NCBI GenBank assembly: GCA_963666765.1
Contig: OY762933.1
Coordinates: 1,550,001 to 1,614,000, forward strand
From: Foliamicus sp963666765
GTDB taxonomy: Bacteria; Pseudomonadota; Gammaproteobacteria; Steroidobacterales; Foliamicaceae
Direction of reading: 5' to 3'
Length of the DNA stretch: 64,000 bases
In this document: positions 8,482-16,656 of the stretch, piece by piece
How the letters are laid out: every line of letters starts with the position of its first letter
Position numbering within the stretch: the first letter of the stretch is position 1
Translations under genes and position numbers: made by a program
The notes under the pieces: generated by a model
Databases searched by the model: none
Told to the model about the DNA's origin: nothing
What the model saw: only the letters and a program-made list of their open reading frames with translations

Positions 8482-11298
8482 TCAAAACTGGGCGTCGACC
8501 GAGAGACTGATCGAGCGGCCGCGGTTGTAGAGCCTTTCCACCCGGCTGCCGCGCAGGACTTCAAAGTTGTCATCCAGGATGTTGCGGATCTTGAGCTGTA
8601 TCCGCAGCGGCGCGCCGAACAGGTTCACGGCCTGCCGGTAATTGAAATCCAGCCGCGCAACAGGCTGTCCGTATGAATCCGGCAGCCCCTGCGTGCCGAC
8701 GTCCACGATCCTCTCTCCCGCCATGTTGAAAAGCAGGGCGGCCTGCAGGTCGAGATCCGGATTGTCGTAGCTGAACTGGACGTTGGCCACCCAGGGCGAC
8801 TGGCCTTCCAGTTCGCGCTCGGCGCTGGTCTGCTGTGCGCCGGCGGAGCCGATGTCGACCTTCGAATCCACGAGCGCCACGTTAAGGCGGAATTCGAAAT
8901 CCCGCATGGCATCGGAAACCAGGCCCAGTTCCACCCGCAACTGCGCTTCGACGCCCTGCAGGGTGGCCGAGTCGGCGTTGGCGAAGGTGCGGACACCGCC
9001 GGCTCCGAGCCGGATCACGCGCTCGATGGGGTCTTCGAACTTCTTGTGGAACACCGCCGCCTGAACGCTGTTGACGTTGTCGAAGAAATACTCCCAGCGC
9101 AGGTCCAGATTGTCGATGGACGCCGCCTTGAGGTCCGGGTTACCCACTACCGTGTAGCGTTCTTCGGGATCGATGTAGGGCGCCTCGGACAATTCCTTCA
9201 GATCGGGGCGGTTGAGCGTGCGGCTGTAGCCCAGGCGTATCTGCTGGGTCTCGCCGCCGCCCGGAAGCCAGGTGAGGGTCATGGCAGGCAGCAGCGTGGA
9301 CTCGGCCAGCTCCCGCAGGTTGCGGCGGGTGGGGTCGATCAGCTCGAATGTGGTGACGTCCTGGGTGGAGTCCTCGAAACGGGCGCCGAACATCCAGCGC
9401 CAGCTCATTCCCAGGTTGAGGTCGGCCATCGCGTACGCGGCCGACAGGCTGTGGCCGGCGGCGTAGTTGTCGGTGGGCTGAGTGGTTTCCTGCAGCTCCC
9501 AGAGGTCCTCGGCTATCAGCTCGTCGGCGAAGATCAGATCGGGCGTCTGTCCGAGCCGGGAGCGCAGGTTGTTGCGGGAAAAGTCGGTCAGAAAGCGGAA
9601 GCGGCGGAAATGGGAGTCGCGCTCCTTGTCCAGGTACGAGAGGCCGAACGCAATTTCGCCGTCGGAGTCCGGACCGAACTCGATCGGCAACGAAAGGTTG
9701 AGCGCGTAGTTGAGCGCCTCGTCCTCAAGGTCCTCCCAGCTCCGCTCGTTGGACTGGCCGGTGTCGGACAGCGCATAGAGGTTTTCCGCCTCGTCGAACC
9801 GCTCAAACCGGTAAAAGCGGGTGTCGGGTTCCTCGCGGGTCGCCACCGACCAGGTCAGCGACCAGTCGACGGTCAGCGACCTGAATGTCTCAATGAAATG
9901 CTCGCCGGCGAATTGCTGGCTCAGGAGTTGCCGCTCGACGAACTCCAGGGTCGTGTCGGCCACGTGAATGTCGTTCTCCGAGAAGAAGTCGAACTCGCGC
10001 AGGAAGGTGCGGTCGGTGCGGCGGGTAACGAACGTGGTGCTGCGCAGGAAGGTGTTGGCGTTGATGTCCCACTCGACGTTGCCCAGAAGCGACAGGTCGA
10101 TGGTGTTCTGCGTGCGGCTCTGGGTGCCTTCGTCCAAGATGGACAGGTCGTCGGAGGCGCCCGAAAGGCCGAAGGTGCGGCGCTCTTCATCCCGGTACAA
10201 CCAGTCATTCGAGTAGCGCGCCGAAAGCAGGAATCCCAGGTCGCCGCCGCCGACCTGCCTGCCGCCGCCCCAGCGGCCGGAAATGCTTACGCCGGGTTCA
10301 ACCTCCTGGAGTTCCGTATCGTAACTGCGGTTGAGCGAGCGGCCGGCCCTGGCCCGTTCCTCGTCGCTGACAAGGTTCAGCGACACGGCGCCGTTCTCCG
10401 TGACCTGATTCAGTGCTGCCGGCAGCTCCCGGGTGCCGTCGTCCATTCCCAGCCAGTCCCGGCCACCGCCCTCGAAGTGCAGGCCCTGGTCGCCGGTGGC
10501 CTGGGAATTCCCCCCTATGCCGACGCTCAGCTCCAGCACCCGCTCGGCCGGCGCGCTACGGGTCGACATCGCCACCATTCCTCCGGAAAAATCGCCGGGA
10601 AGCTTCGGGGAATAGGTTTTCTGAATGTCGACGTTCTCCAGTGCGCCGGTCGGGAACATGTCCATGGGTATGACGCGGCGCGTGGGGTCGGGGCTGGGCA
10701 GCGGCGAACCGTTGAACAGGGTGTTGGAGTAACGCTCGCCCAGGCCCCTTACATATACGTATTTGCTGTTGACCACCGTCAGCCCGGGCACGCGGGCCAG
10801 CGCGTCCACGGCGGAGGAATCGCCGGTGATGGCAAAGTCTTCCGATGAGAGCACATCCACCACCGACTCGGAGTCGCGACTGCGGGTCAGCGCCGTGGGC
10901 CGGTAGGCGCCCAGCACCACGATTTCCTCCATGTCCTGCTGCAACGCGACCGCCCCCCTGCTCAGACGGACCGTCAGGTTCTGCTCTATGCCGGCCTGGA
11001 TCGTAATCTCGCGGTCCGGCGGGGAGGCGTAGCTGGAGTGCGAGACCGACAGCGTGTACGACCCCGCAGGAAGCACCGCCGCGAACCCGCCCACTTCGTC
11101 GCTGCTGGCGTAACGTGGTTCGGGTCCTCCGGAAAACGTGAGCAGGGCGCCCTCGATTCCGGCTCCGGAAGCGGCCGAGATCGCGGTTCCGCTCAGGCTG
11201 CCGTCGGCGAGTGGGGCTTCTTCTTCCTGGGAAATTGCCGGCGTGGTGGCCAGCAGGCAGACGGCGATTGCCGCCAATCCGTTCTTGCTGATCGTCAT
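8482..11298 (-). CDS. TonB-dependent receptor with N-terminal carboxypeptidase-like domain
   Basis: 938-residue outer-membrane receptor for energy-dependent uptake. Order: signal peptide (about 1-24, ending ATTPAISQ), a CarboxypepD_reg-like beta sandwich (about 28-100, with SGTAISAASGAGIEGA and GSYTLSVSHSSY), a TonB-box-like EEIVVLGAYR, a plug domain (about 130-250, with YVYVRGLGERYSNTLFNG and SPDPTRRVIPMDMFP), and a 22-strand barrel ending in an aromatic residue (VDAQF). I start at the ATG at 11296-11298, 11 bases after GGGAGGA, rather than the upstream in-frame Met. It heads the run receptor-lipoprotein-phoB-phoR, all on one strand with gaps of 48, 35 and 16 bases. A possible Pho box lies upstream. 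The ligand is unknown. Confidence 0.88.
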   Translation of the reverse strand: MTISKNGLAAIAVCLLATTPAISQEEEAPLADGSLSGTAISAASGAGIEGALLTFSGGPEPRYASSDEVGGFAAVLPAGSYTLSVSHSSYASPPDREITIQAGIEQNLTVRLSRGAVALQQDMEEIVVLGAYRPTALTRSRDSESVVDVLSSEDFAITGDSSAVDALARVPGLTVVNSKYVYVRGLGERYSNTLFNGSPLPSPDPTRRVIPMDMFPTGALENVDIQKTYSPKLPGDFSGGMVAMSTRSAPAERVLELSVGIGGNSQATGDQGLHFEGGGRDWLGMDDGTRELPAALNQVTENGAVSLNLVSDEERARAGRSLNRSYDTELQEVEPGVSISGRWGGGRQVGGGDLGFLLSARYSNDWLYRDEERRTFGLSGASDDLSILDEGTQSRTQNTIDLSLLGNVEWDINANTFLRSTTFVTRRTDRTFLREFDFFSENDIHVADTTLEFVERQLLSQQFAGEHFIETFRSLTVDWSLTWSVATREEPDTRFYRFERFDEAENLYALSDTGQSNERSWEDLEDEALNYALNLSLPIEFGPDSDGEIAFGLSYLDKERDSHFRRFRFLTDFSRNNLRSRLGQTPDLIFADELIAEDLWELQETTQPTDNYAAGHSLSAAYAMADLNLGMSWRWMFGARFEDSTQDVTTFELIDPTRRNLRELAESTLLPAMTLTWLPGGGETQQIRLGYSRTLNRPDLKELSEAPYIDPEERYTVVGNPDLKAASIDNLDLRWEYFFDNVNSVQAAVFHKKFEDPIERVIRLGAGGVRTFANADSATLQGVEAQLRVELGLVSDAMRDFEFRLNVALVDSKVDIGSAGAQQTSAERELEGQSPWVANVQFSYDNPDLDLQAALLFNMAGERIVDVGTQGLPDSYGQPVARLDFNYRQAVNLFGAPLRIQLKIRNILDDNFEVLRGSRVERLYNRGRSISLSVDAQF

Positions 11299-11357
11299 GG
11301 ATTCGCGAGGTCCTCCCATTGCATGCGCGTATTTCAAGCGCGCGGGATAACTTTCGC

Positions 11358-11375
11358 GTTACAGAAAATTGACGA
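11358..11375 (-). promoter_or_regulatory. Possible PhoB-binding site upstream of the TonB receptor
   Basis: On the minus strand the stretch reads TCGTCAA-TTTT-CTGTAAC. This has the seven-four-seven layout of a Pho box (CTGTCAT, AT-rich spacer, CTGTCAT): the second half fits well, the first half only in its GTCA. It is 60 bases upstream of the receptor start, in the most AT-rich part of that intergenic region. The match is partial and found by eye; the main support is that phoB and phoR follow in the same gene run. Confidence 0.35.
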
Positions 11376-11425
11376 TTGCGTTAATTATGTGAAGCTTGCG
11401 TTACGCGTGAGCGCGCACGCGTAAC

Positions 11426-11498
11426 GAGGGCGCCCCGCCCTCCGCGAAGGCGGGACGCCTTCGCTCCCGGGGAAAGAGGGCGAGACGCCCTCGTTTCC
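11426..11498. repeat. Cluster of three short hairpins, family D
   Basis: Three adjacent hairpins: 11426-11442 (GAGGGCG/CGCCCTC), 11444-11468 (GCGAAGGCG-GGAC-GCCTTCGC plus TCCC) and 11475-11498 (AGAGGGCG-AGAC-GCCCTCG plus TTTCC). The last two share a small loop (GGAC/AGAC) and a trailing TCC or TTCC but have different stems. They fill the gap between the 3' end of the VOC gene and the TonB receptor promoter region, and could end transcription of the VOC gene. Close relatives sit at 42660-42683 and 56226-56248. Confidence 0.7.
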
Positions 11499-11501
11499 GA
11501 G

Positions 11502-12518
11502 CTAGTCGGCGATTTCCTCGACCAGTTCTATGGCGAAACCGTTGGGCGCTGCCACCGTGGCGCGCCGCGCGGCTATCGCTGCCGGGCGCGCGTCGACCGT
11601 CAACGGTTCGCAGAGCACTTCCGCGCCGAAGTTCCGGGCGCGTTCGAGCACCGCGTCCAGGTCGGTAGTCATGAACGACCACATCACCATGCCGCGGTTC
11701 GGCGGGCGTGAGGGAGCAACAGCCCCGGCGCCGGTCCCGTACCAGTCCAGGAACACCAGATACTTGCTCTCGGAGCCCGGCGCGAAGACCTGCAGAAATC
11801 GCATGTTCGAGCCCGGCGGCACATCCAGCAAGCCGCCTGCCGGACCTTCGCTGGGGAGATCGATGTCGCGGCGGACTTCGTATCCCAGCACTTCGGTATA
11901 GAAGTCCAGGCTGCGCTGTCCGTTGTTGATGACCTGGCTCGAATACGCCGGGCCTCCGGTCAGCGTCCCCTCGGAAATCGGGCAAATGGGGGCAAGGTCC
12001 GGCGGCCGCGCAATGCCCAGCACGTAGACCCCGTCGGGCGCGCGCAAGTGCGTTTCCAGGGCATCGTAGGGCGAGCCGTCCGGGCGATGCAGCGGAATAC
12101 GGGTAACGCCGGCCACGGTACCAAAGCCCATGCGCTCACTCTCGTCAATCAGCTTCTCCATGTCGGCGCAGGCAAAGCCCACCGCCAGCCCGCCTTCCAG
12201 CAGCGCATTCATGCCCGGGCGCACTTCCGGACGATCGCCGGAGACGCCGATCACGCGCAGGTACGGCATGTCGGTATTGCCCGGCTGCTGGTAGAGGACA
12301 TGTTCCCAATCGCCCTCGCCTTCCAGTCCCCAGAGCCGGGTCAGTGGATCCCGCGTCCCCTCAGGCAAATGATCCAGCGCCGGTTCCAGGCCCATCAACT
12401 CGGAGTAGAAGGTTCGGCAGCGGTCCAGGTCGCTGGTAACGACCGTTGCGGCGGCCAGCGTGCCGACCAGTGCGTCGCCCTTTGTCTTGCCGGGCGCGAG
12501 CGGGTTCGTCGTGTTCAT
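11502..12518 (-). CDS. Two-domain VOC (glyoxalase/dioxygenase superfamily) protein
   Basis: 338-residue cytoplasmic protein with two vicinal-oxygen-chelate modules: the first about residues 18-165 (TVVTSDLDRCRTFYSELMGLEP), the second about 190-335 (SSQVINNGQRSLDFYTEVLGYEVRRD). The superfamily includes glyoxalases, extradiol dioxygenases and resistance proteins. A clear set of metal ligands is hard to pick by eye in either module, so the reaction is not assigned. It stands alone, with the hairpin cluster behind it and the 264-bp inverted-repeat element upstream. The start is the ATG at 12516-12518; a TTG nine bases upstream is less likely. Confidence 0.72.
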   Translation of the reverse strand: MNTTNPLAPGKTKGDALVGTLAAATVVTSDLDRCRTFYSELMGLEPALDHLPEGTRDPLTRLWGLEGEGDWEHVLYQQPGNTDMPYLRVIGVSGDRPEVRPGMNALLEGGLAVGFACADMEKLIDESERMGFGTVAGVTRIPLHRPDGSPYDALETHLRAPDGVYVLGIARPPDLAPICPISEGTLTGGPAYSSQVINNGQRSLDFYTEVLGYEVRRDIDLPSEGPAGGLLDVPPGSNMRFLQVFAPGSESKYLVFLDWYGTGAGAVAPSRPPNRGMVMWSFMTTDLDAVLERARNFGAEVLCEPLTVDARPAAIAARRATVAAPNGFAIELVEEIAD

Positions 12519-12569
12519 GGCGGGCAATGATAGCGAAGACAGGTGCGTTATTCTTTAACGGATACAGCA

Positions 12570-12833
12570 AGTGCCGTGTCAAGCTTATATTGCCGCATCA
12601 GCGTGTCTCCCCTGGTTCGTGGCAAGGCGCGTCCCGCCGGAAATGGCGCCCCCCATTGCCCAGGGGCGCAACGCGGCCACGGGCCGGGGGAGACACGCCC
12701 TTCGGGAGCGGGCGTAGCGCGCCCCTGCGGCGTTGCAGCCGTTCGCAATACAGCGAGTATTCCGGGCCGGCTGCGCCTTGCAGGGACACGCTACGCCCAC
12801 TCTGATGCGGCAATATAAGCTTGACACGGCACT
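12570..12833. repeat. 264-bp element bounded by perfect 31-bp inverted repeats
   Basis: The ends 12570-12600 and 12803-12833 are perfect inverted repeats (outer part AGTGCCGTGTCAAGCTTATA). Inside are two weaker hairpins: GCGTGTCTCCCC at 12601 with GGGGAGACACGC ending 12698, and 12710-12728 with 12780-12798 (17 of 19). The inside has no credible ORF. Each arm, read outward, contains TATAAG and TTGACA. No target-site duplication is visible. This accounts for most of the gene-free stretch 12528-12844. It may be a small non-autonomous mobile element (MITE-like) or a structured RNA locus; no second copy was seen in the window. Confidence 0.8.
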
Positions 12834-12844
12834 AGGGACACAGA

Positions 12845-13969
12845 ATGACCGAGCAGCGCCGCCAATTCCTGAAAATGCTCGCCGCCAGCGCGGCAGGTGT
12901 GGCGGCGGCCGGCTGCGCGCCCTCGCCCCCCGGCGGCGGAACGGGCGCTGTCGCCGGCGCAGGCGGCGGAGCGGGCGAGCGTTACCGCTGGCGCCTGGTC
13001 ACCGCCTGGCCGCCGGGGCTGCCCGGCTTCGGCACGACCGCGGTAACGCTGGCGGACACCCTGAGGGAAGTCTCCGGCGGGCGGCTCACCCTGCAGGTCT
13101 ATGCCGCAGGCGAGCTTGTGCCCGCTTTCGAGGTTTTCGACGCGGTGTCGCGCGGCAGCGTGGAAATGGGCCATTCGGCCCCCGCGTACTGGAAGGGCCA
13201 GGCGCCGACCACCCAGTTGTTTACCGGCTACCCCTTCGGGATGCTGCCGGCGGAATTCAATGCCTGGATGGCCTATGGCGGCGGTATGGAATTGTGGCGG
13301 GAATGCTATGAGCCTTACGGGCTGGTGCCGTTTCCCGGCGGGAACACGGGCGCCCAGATGGGCGGCTGGTTCCGCCGCGAAATCCGTTCTGTGGACGACT
13401 TTTCCGGGCTCAAGATCAGGATGCCGGGCCTGGGCGGCGACGTTTTGCGACGGCTCGGGGCAACGGTGGTCAACCTGCCGGGAGGCGAGTTGTTCACGGC
13501 GCTGCAATCGGGGCTGATCGACGCGACCGAGTGGGCCAGCCCATACAACGATCTTCCGCTGGGCCTTTACCAGGCGGCGCCCTACTACTATTTTCCCGGC
13601 TGGCACGAACCGGCCGGCTCGATCGAGATCATCATCAACCGAAAGGCGCTGGAGTCGCTGCCGGGAGACCTGCAGAAACTGATCCAGACGGCCTGCACGG
13701 CGGTCAACCACCAGATGCTCTCGGAATTCATGGCCCGCAACGTGCAATCGCTGCGGGTGCTGGTCGAGGAACACGGGGTGCAGTTGCGGCGTTTCCCCGA
13801 CGACGTGCTGCAGGGCCTGCGCAAGGCCGCAAATGAAATCCTGGACGAACTGGGCGCGGAGAACCCGCTGGCCGGACGGATCCTTCGCTCCTACCGCGAG
13901 TTCCAGGAAGGCGTATCCGGCTGGCAGGCCATTTCGGAAGGTTCGTACTTAAGCGCCCGCGACTCGTGA
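12845..13969 (+). CDS. TRAP-type (DctP family) periplasmic substrate-binding protein, Tat-exported lipoprotein
   Basis: 374-residue binding protein of the DctP family, which captures organic acids for TRAP carriers. The N-terminus has a twin-arginine signal (RRQFLKMLAAS) followed by a lipobox-like AAGCAP at about residue 22 and a Gly-rich linker. The mature part has family landmarks such as LADTLREVSGGRLTLQVYAAGELVPAFEVFDAVSRG (in pieces), the central GLKIRMPGLGGDVLRRLGATVVNLPGGELFTALQSG region with the Arg that usually holds the ligand carboxylate, and DATEWASPYNDL. No DctQ or DctM permease gene follows; the next gene overlaps by four bases and is an unrelated-looking membrane protein. The start has AGGGA nine bases upstream. 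Confidence 0.85.
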   Translation: MTEQRRQFLKMLAASAAGVAAAGCAPSPPGGGTGAVAGAGGGAGERYRWRLVTAWPPGLPGFGTTAVTLADTLREVSGGRLTLQVYAAGELVPAFEVFDAVSRGSVEMGHSAPAYWKGQAPTTQLFTGYPFGMLPAEFNAWMAYGGGMELWRECYEPYGLVPFPGGNTGAQMGGWFRREIRSVDDFSGLKIRMPGLGGDVLRRLGATVVNLPGGELFTALQSGLIDATEWASPYNDLPLGLYQAAPYYYFPGWHEPAGSIEIIINRKALESLPGDLQKLIQTACTAVNHQMLSEFMARNVQSLRVLVEEHGVQLRRFPDDVLQGLRKAANEILDELGAENPLAGRILRSYREFQEGVSGWQAISEGSYLSARDS

Positions 13970-14676
13970 TACGCCATGACCCCGCGCCGCACGGTCCTGC
14001 AGCGCCGGTGAATGCGAGCGCCGCGATCCAGGCTGATCGCAAAGCGATGTGGATCGCCGTAATGACGGCAGTAGTGCCCACGCTGACGGTCAACATCTGT
14101 TACCTGATTTCCAGCACGCAGGGGCTGGTACCCGCCTGCATCCCCTACTTCGAGGGCTGCACATCGATCAGTTCCGCCGGCCGCTACGGCATCAGCTATT
14201 ACCTGTTCAAGGTGGGCATGGTCGCCGGGGCGGTCCTTCTGGTGCTGTTCTGGCGGCAGATGAACGGGCACATACGTGCGGGCACCGGGCGGGCCGCTCC
14301 GGTTGCGACCGCGGCCGGCATGGGCGGCGCGGCCTTCCTGGTGTTGTACACGGCCTTTCTGGGCTCCGAAGGCCATTTCTATTTCCTGATGCGCCGTTTC
14401 GGTGCGCTGCTTTACTTCGGACTGACCATGGTCGCGCAACTCATGGCATTGCGGCGGCTGGAAACATTTGCCCCGCGCTGGCTGACGCGAACGATGAAAT
14501 GGATCTGTTTCTCGATGCTGTTCTTCGGCTTCTTCAGTATCCCGGTGATGAACTACATGGACAACAAGGACACCTTCCAGGACATCATCGAATGGGACTT
14601 CTCGCTGCTGATGCAGACGTACTTCCTGCTCACCGCCATCTGGCTGGCGCAGGTCCGAAAAAGACTGGCCACCTAG
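13966..14676 (+). CDS. Six-helix membrane protein, resembles the Frag1/DRAM/Sfk1 family
   Basis: 236-residue integral membrane protein with about six hydrophobic segments (about residues 28-48, 80-101, 112-130, 140-158, 178-195, 207-226). The loop after the first helix has CIPYFEGCTSISSAGRYG, which resembles the SISxTGR-type motif of the Frag1/DRAM/Sfk1 proteins; those are linked to lipid or membrane functions. The frame overlaps the DctP stop by four bases with a GTG start at 13966; GTG 14008 or ATG 14047 are other possible starts. The overlap implies a functional link with the binding protein, which is unusual because it is not a TRAP permease. Family call by eye only. Confidence 0.6.
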   Translation: MIRHDPAPHGPAAPVNASAAIQADRKAMWIAVMTAVVPTLTVNICYLISSTQGLVPACIPYFEGCTSISSAGRYGISYYLFKVGMVAGAVLLVLFWRQMNGHIRAGTGRAAPVATAAGMGGAAFLVLYTAFLGSEGHFYFLMRRFGALLYFGLTMVAQLMALRRLETFAPRWLTRTMKWICFSMLFFGFFSIPVMNYMDNKDTFQDIIEWDFSLLMQTYFLLTAIWLAQVRKRLAT

Positions 14677-14789
14677 GGCTTTGCGCCCTGCATCCGCTTG
14701 CGGGGAGCGTCGGCGGCAGGACAGCCGCCGCCGAGCCCCAGGGATGGGTTCATGCGTCTCCCCGGAAGGGGATGCAGGGCGCAAAGCCC
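14676..14789. repeat. Long palindrome, family A copy 3 (A3, inverted orientation)
   Basis: Arms 14676-14707 and 14758-14789 pair at 30 of 32 positions around a 50-base loop. Read on the minus strand the loop begins ACGCATGAACCCATCC, close to copies A1 and A2, then diverges into a GC-rich hairpin. The left arm begins on the last base of the stop codon of the membrane-protein gene, and the right arm ends 11 bases before the stop of the convergent gene, so the element fills the whole gap between two converging genes. Confidence 0.82.
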
Positions 14790-14799
14790 GGCCGGCAAA

Positions 14800-15843
14800 C
14801 TATTCTTCGCCCTTCCAGCGCATGGCTTCGATGAAGCGGGGGTCGTCGGGGTCGGCCAGCTTGCAGCGGGCCGAGGCCCCGTCGGCGCCGAACCCCACAC
14901 GGCCGCTTTCCGGTGTCGCCCAGGCATTGGCGATGACATCGTCGCCGGTATACGCGCCCGGCTCTCCGTCGTGCAGCGTAAGGCGCGCGAGGTCCACGAA
15001 GTTGCGTCCGGAACTGGACGGCCAAAGTGAGGTCAGAAATTCCAGATGGATTTGCCGCGGTTCGGGCTCGCTCGTCGTGAATGTGAAGACGTCTCCGCGG
15101 TCATGCATGAAGAAGGGGTTGATCACCTGGTTGCTGCCGTCCTCGAACTGCAAGGCAACGAAACACTCATAGCGCTTTGCCTTGTACATGCGCAGGTGGG
15201 TGCGGTCCAGGCGTCCGGAAATGAGCGAACCGTCTTCCAGGTAGCCGTTGTCGTAGATCCACAGTTCATCGGGATTGAGGATCCACTCCGCGTCCCAGGT
15301 CATCTGCTGGCCGGTGTTCTTCGACACCATGGTGCATTCGCCGAACTCGCCGAGCAGACCCCTGAGCTGCTTGCCGTGCCGCCTCCAGTTGAAACTGCAG
15401 TTGCCGCCGTAATTGGGATCAGGCTGAAGTTCGGGCCACACCTCGGGCCGCAGATGCGCGTCCACGTATTTTTGAGGATCCTTGATGCGCCGGCCGGAGA
15501 TCGAAACCGCGCCCAGTTCTTCGTCGATCGAAATCAGGAACAGCACCTGCTGCCCGGGAAATACCGGGCCGTCGTCACCATCGAGCCTGATCTGCGTATA
15601 GATCACGTGCTCGGCAAGGTGGGGCGCATCGATCGGGGCAAACACCCGGTAGAAGACGTCGTGCTCGCCGTCCGGCGGCGCACCCAGGTTGCGCTCCAGG
15701 AACACCTGGGGGATGGACGTGTACTCGCCCGGCATCCAGGCCATGAAGTCCTCAAGGACCTTCATCAGTTCGGGCTTCGAGTTGGTGGCGCCAACCGGTG
15801 AAGCCAGCAAGGCCAGCGCGATGGTTACGGCGAATATCCGCAT
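14800..15843 (-). CDS. Secreted CpcT/CpeT-like protein
   Basis: 347-residue protein with a Sec signal peptide (MRIFAVTIALALLASPVGA). Residues about 28-225 resemble the CpcT/CpeT family (GEYTSIPQ near the start, then HVIYTQIRLDGDDG, an NCSFNW segment, and a DRTHLRMYKAKRYEC segment). In cyanobacteria that family attaches bilins to phycobiliproteins; outside phototrophs the role is unknown and probably different, for example lipid or chromophore binding by a lipocalin-like barrel. The start ATG at 15841-15843 has GGAGAGGGAG immediately upstream. It is convergent with the membrane-protein gene across palindrome A3. The family assignment is by eye and moderate. Confidence 0.6.
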   Translation of the reverse strand: MRIFAVTIALALLASPVGATNSKPELMKVLEDFMAWMPGEYTSIPQVFLERNLGAPPDGEHDVFYRVFAPIDAPHLAEHVIYTQIRLDGDDGPVFPGQQVLFLISIDEELGAVSISGRRIKDPQKYVDAHLRPEVWPELQPDPNYGGNCSFNWRRHGKQLRGLLGEFGECTMVSKNTGQQMTWDAEWILNPDELWIYDNGYLEDGSLISGRLDRTHLRMYKAKRYECFVALQFEDGSNQVINPFFMHDRGDVFTFTTSEPEPRQIHLEFLTSLWPSSSGRNFVDLARLTLHDGEPGAYTGDDVIANAWATPESGRVGFGADGASARCKLADPDDPRFIEAMRWKGEE

Positions 15844-16018
15844 CTCCCTCTCCTGTTTCAGCTTGTGCCGAAAGCGTAAACCCGAAACGTCCCGATGCAA
15901 AGCGTCTGCGCCACGCACACAGGTGTCAGTTTCATGATTGGATCATCAAACTGACAGTTTTGCAGGGCGTGGATACGGACCTGAATCGACGGAAGACGCC
16001 TGCCAAGTCAGGGCCTGT

Positions 16019-16396
16019 TCACACCGGGCGAATTTCAGCAAGGCGCAGGAAATCCACATCTGCTGACTCGATACGCACACCGTGCCTTTGAGCGCACGCG
16101 GCGATTGCCAAATCGGTCGCCGGCACCGTAACGCCCTGAGCGCGAGCTCGACGGGCGAGATCATAGGCAGCCGACCAGACCGCCTCGTCCATCGGCAAGA
16201 GCGGCAGCGCCTCGGCGAAATGGCGCAATACCCTCCTCTCGCGATCACCCCGTGCCCCATTCCAAAGTTCCAATTGGACAATCGGGCACCAGCACGCTGC
16301 CCCGGATTCCAACGCCCTCTTGACTCGGCGCCGAACCTCCCGGTTCCCGTCAGGACGCAGCAAATGAATCCATGAGGACGTGTCAATCAGAACCAA
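16019..16396 (-). CDS. vapC: VapC-type PIN-domain toxin
   Basis: 125-residue PIN-domain ribonuclease, the toxin of a type II toxin-antitoxin pair. The acidic residues that hold the metal are visible: Asp5 in LIDTSSW, Glu43 in QLELWNG, Asp95 in PATDLAIAA and Asp113 in ESADVDF. VapC proteins usually cut tRNA or rRNA; the target here is not known. The start overlaps the end of the antitoxin gene by 14 bases, the usual coupled arrangement. The pair sits in DNA clearly richer in A+T than its neighbours, which suggests recent acquisition. Confidence 0.88.
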   Translation of the reverse strand: MVLIDTSSWIHLLRPDGNREVRRRVKRALESGAACWCPIVQLELWNGARGDRERRVLRHFAEALPLLPMDEAVWSAAYDLARRARAQGVTVPATDLAIAACAQRHGVRIESADVDFLRLAEIRPV

Positions 16397-16607
16397 CGGA
16401 CTGATCCCTGCTCCATCGCTGCTGGCTTAGCTCATCTGCAGTCATAAGATCCGGACACGTTCCAGCGTACCGGGCAAGTTCGGCAATCCGCTTGCGGCGA
16501 TTGAAGTCGGCGATAGCGGTAAGGACAGCTTCCCGCTTGGTCTTGGCGCCGGTGAAGCGGATAACATCCGACATTTCGCTTTGAGGAATATCAATTGTTG
16601 TTTTCAT
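16383..16607 (-). CDS. vapB: VapB-type antitoxin
   Basis: 74-residue protein whose N-terminal 45 residues look like a ribbon-helix-helix DNA-binding domain with the TKREAVLTAIADFNRRKR segment typical of VapB (type II TA antitoxins often have TKREAV). The C-terminal tail, with WSRDQSV near its end, is the expected toxin-binding part. It precedes vapC, overlapping by 14 bases. By analogy the complex represses its own promoter, which would lie in 16608-16680. Confidence 0.85.
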   Translation of the reverse strand: MKTTIDIPQSEMSDVIRFTGAKTKREAVLTAIADFNRRKRIAELARYAGTCPDLMTADELSQQRWSRDQSVGSD

Positions 16608-16629
16608 GCGGATATCTTACCGCGATATG

Positions 16630-16656
16630 GATTCTCTCTTGTGACATAGAAGAATC
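16630..16656. promoter_or_regulatory. Possible VapBC operator
   Basis: Upstream of vapB an A+T-rich stretch holds an inverted repeat GATTCT (16630-16635) and AGAATC (16651-16656), with a third GATTCT at 16674-16679. The spacing and position suit a ribbon-helix-helix autorepressor site. Found by eye and short, so it may be chance. Confidence 0.25.

Noticed and set aside
12821..12844. TTGACA in the right arm of the 264-bp element as promoter for the DctP gene
   Set aside because: It is too close to the ATG at 12845 to leave room for a -10 box and leader; outward TATAAG is possible but unproven.
12791..13774. Long minus-strand frame opposite the DctP gene
   Set aside because: It is antisense to a clear binding protein with signal peptide and shows no domain; high-GC DNA gives many such shadow frames.
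13966..14676. TRAP small permease (DctQ)
   Set aside because: Six predicted helices and the CTSISSAGR loop do not fit the four-helix DctQ; resembles Frag1/DRAM instead.
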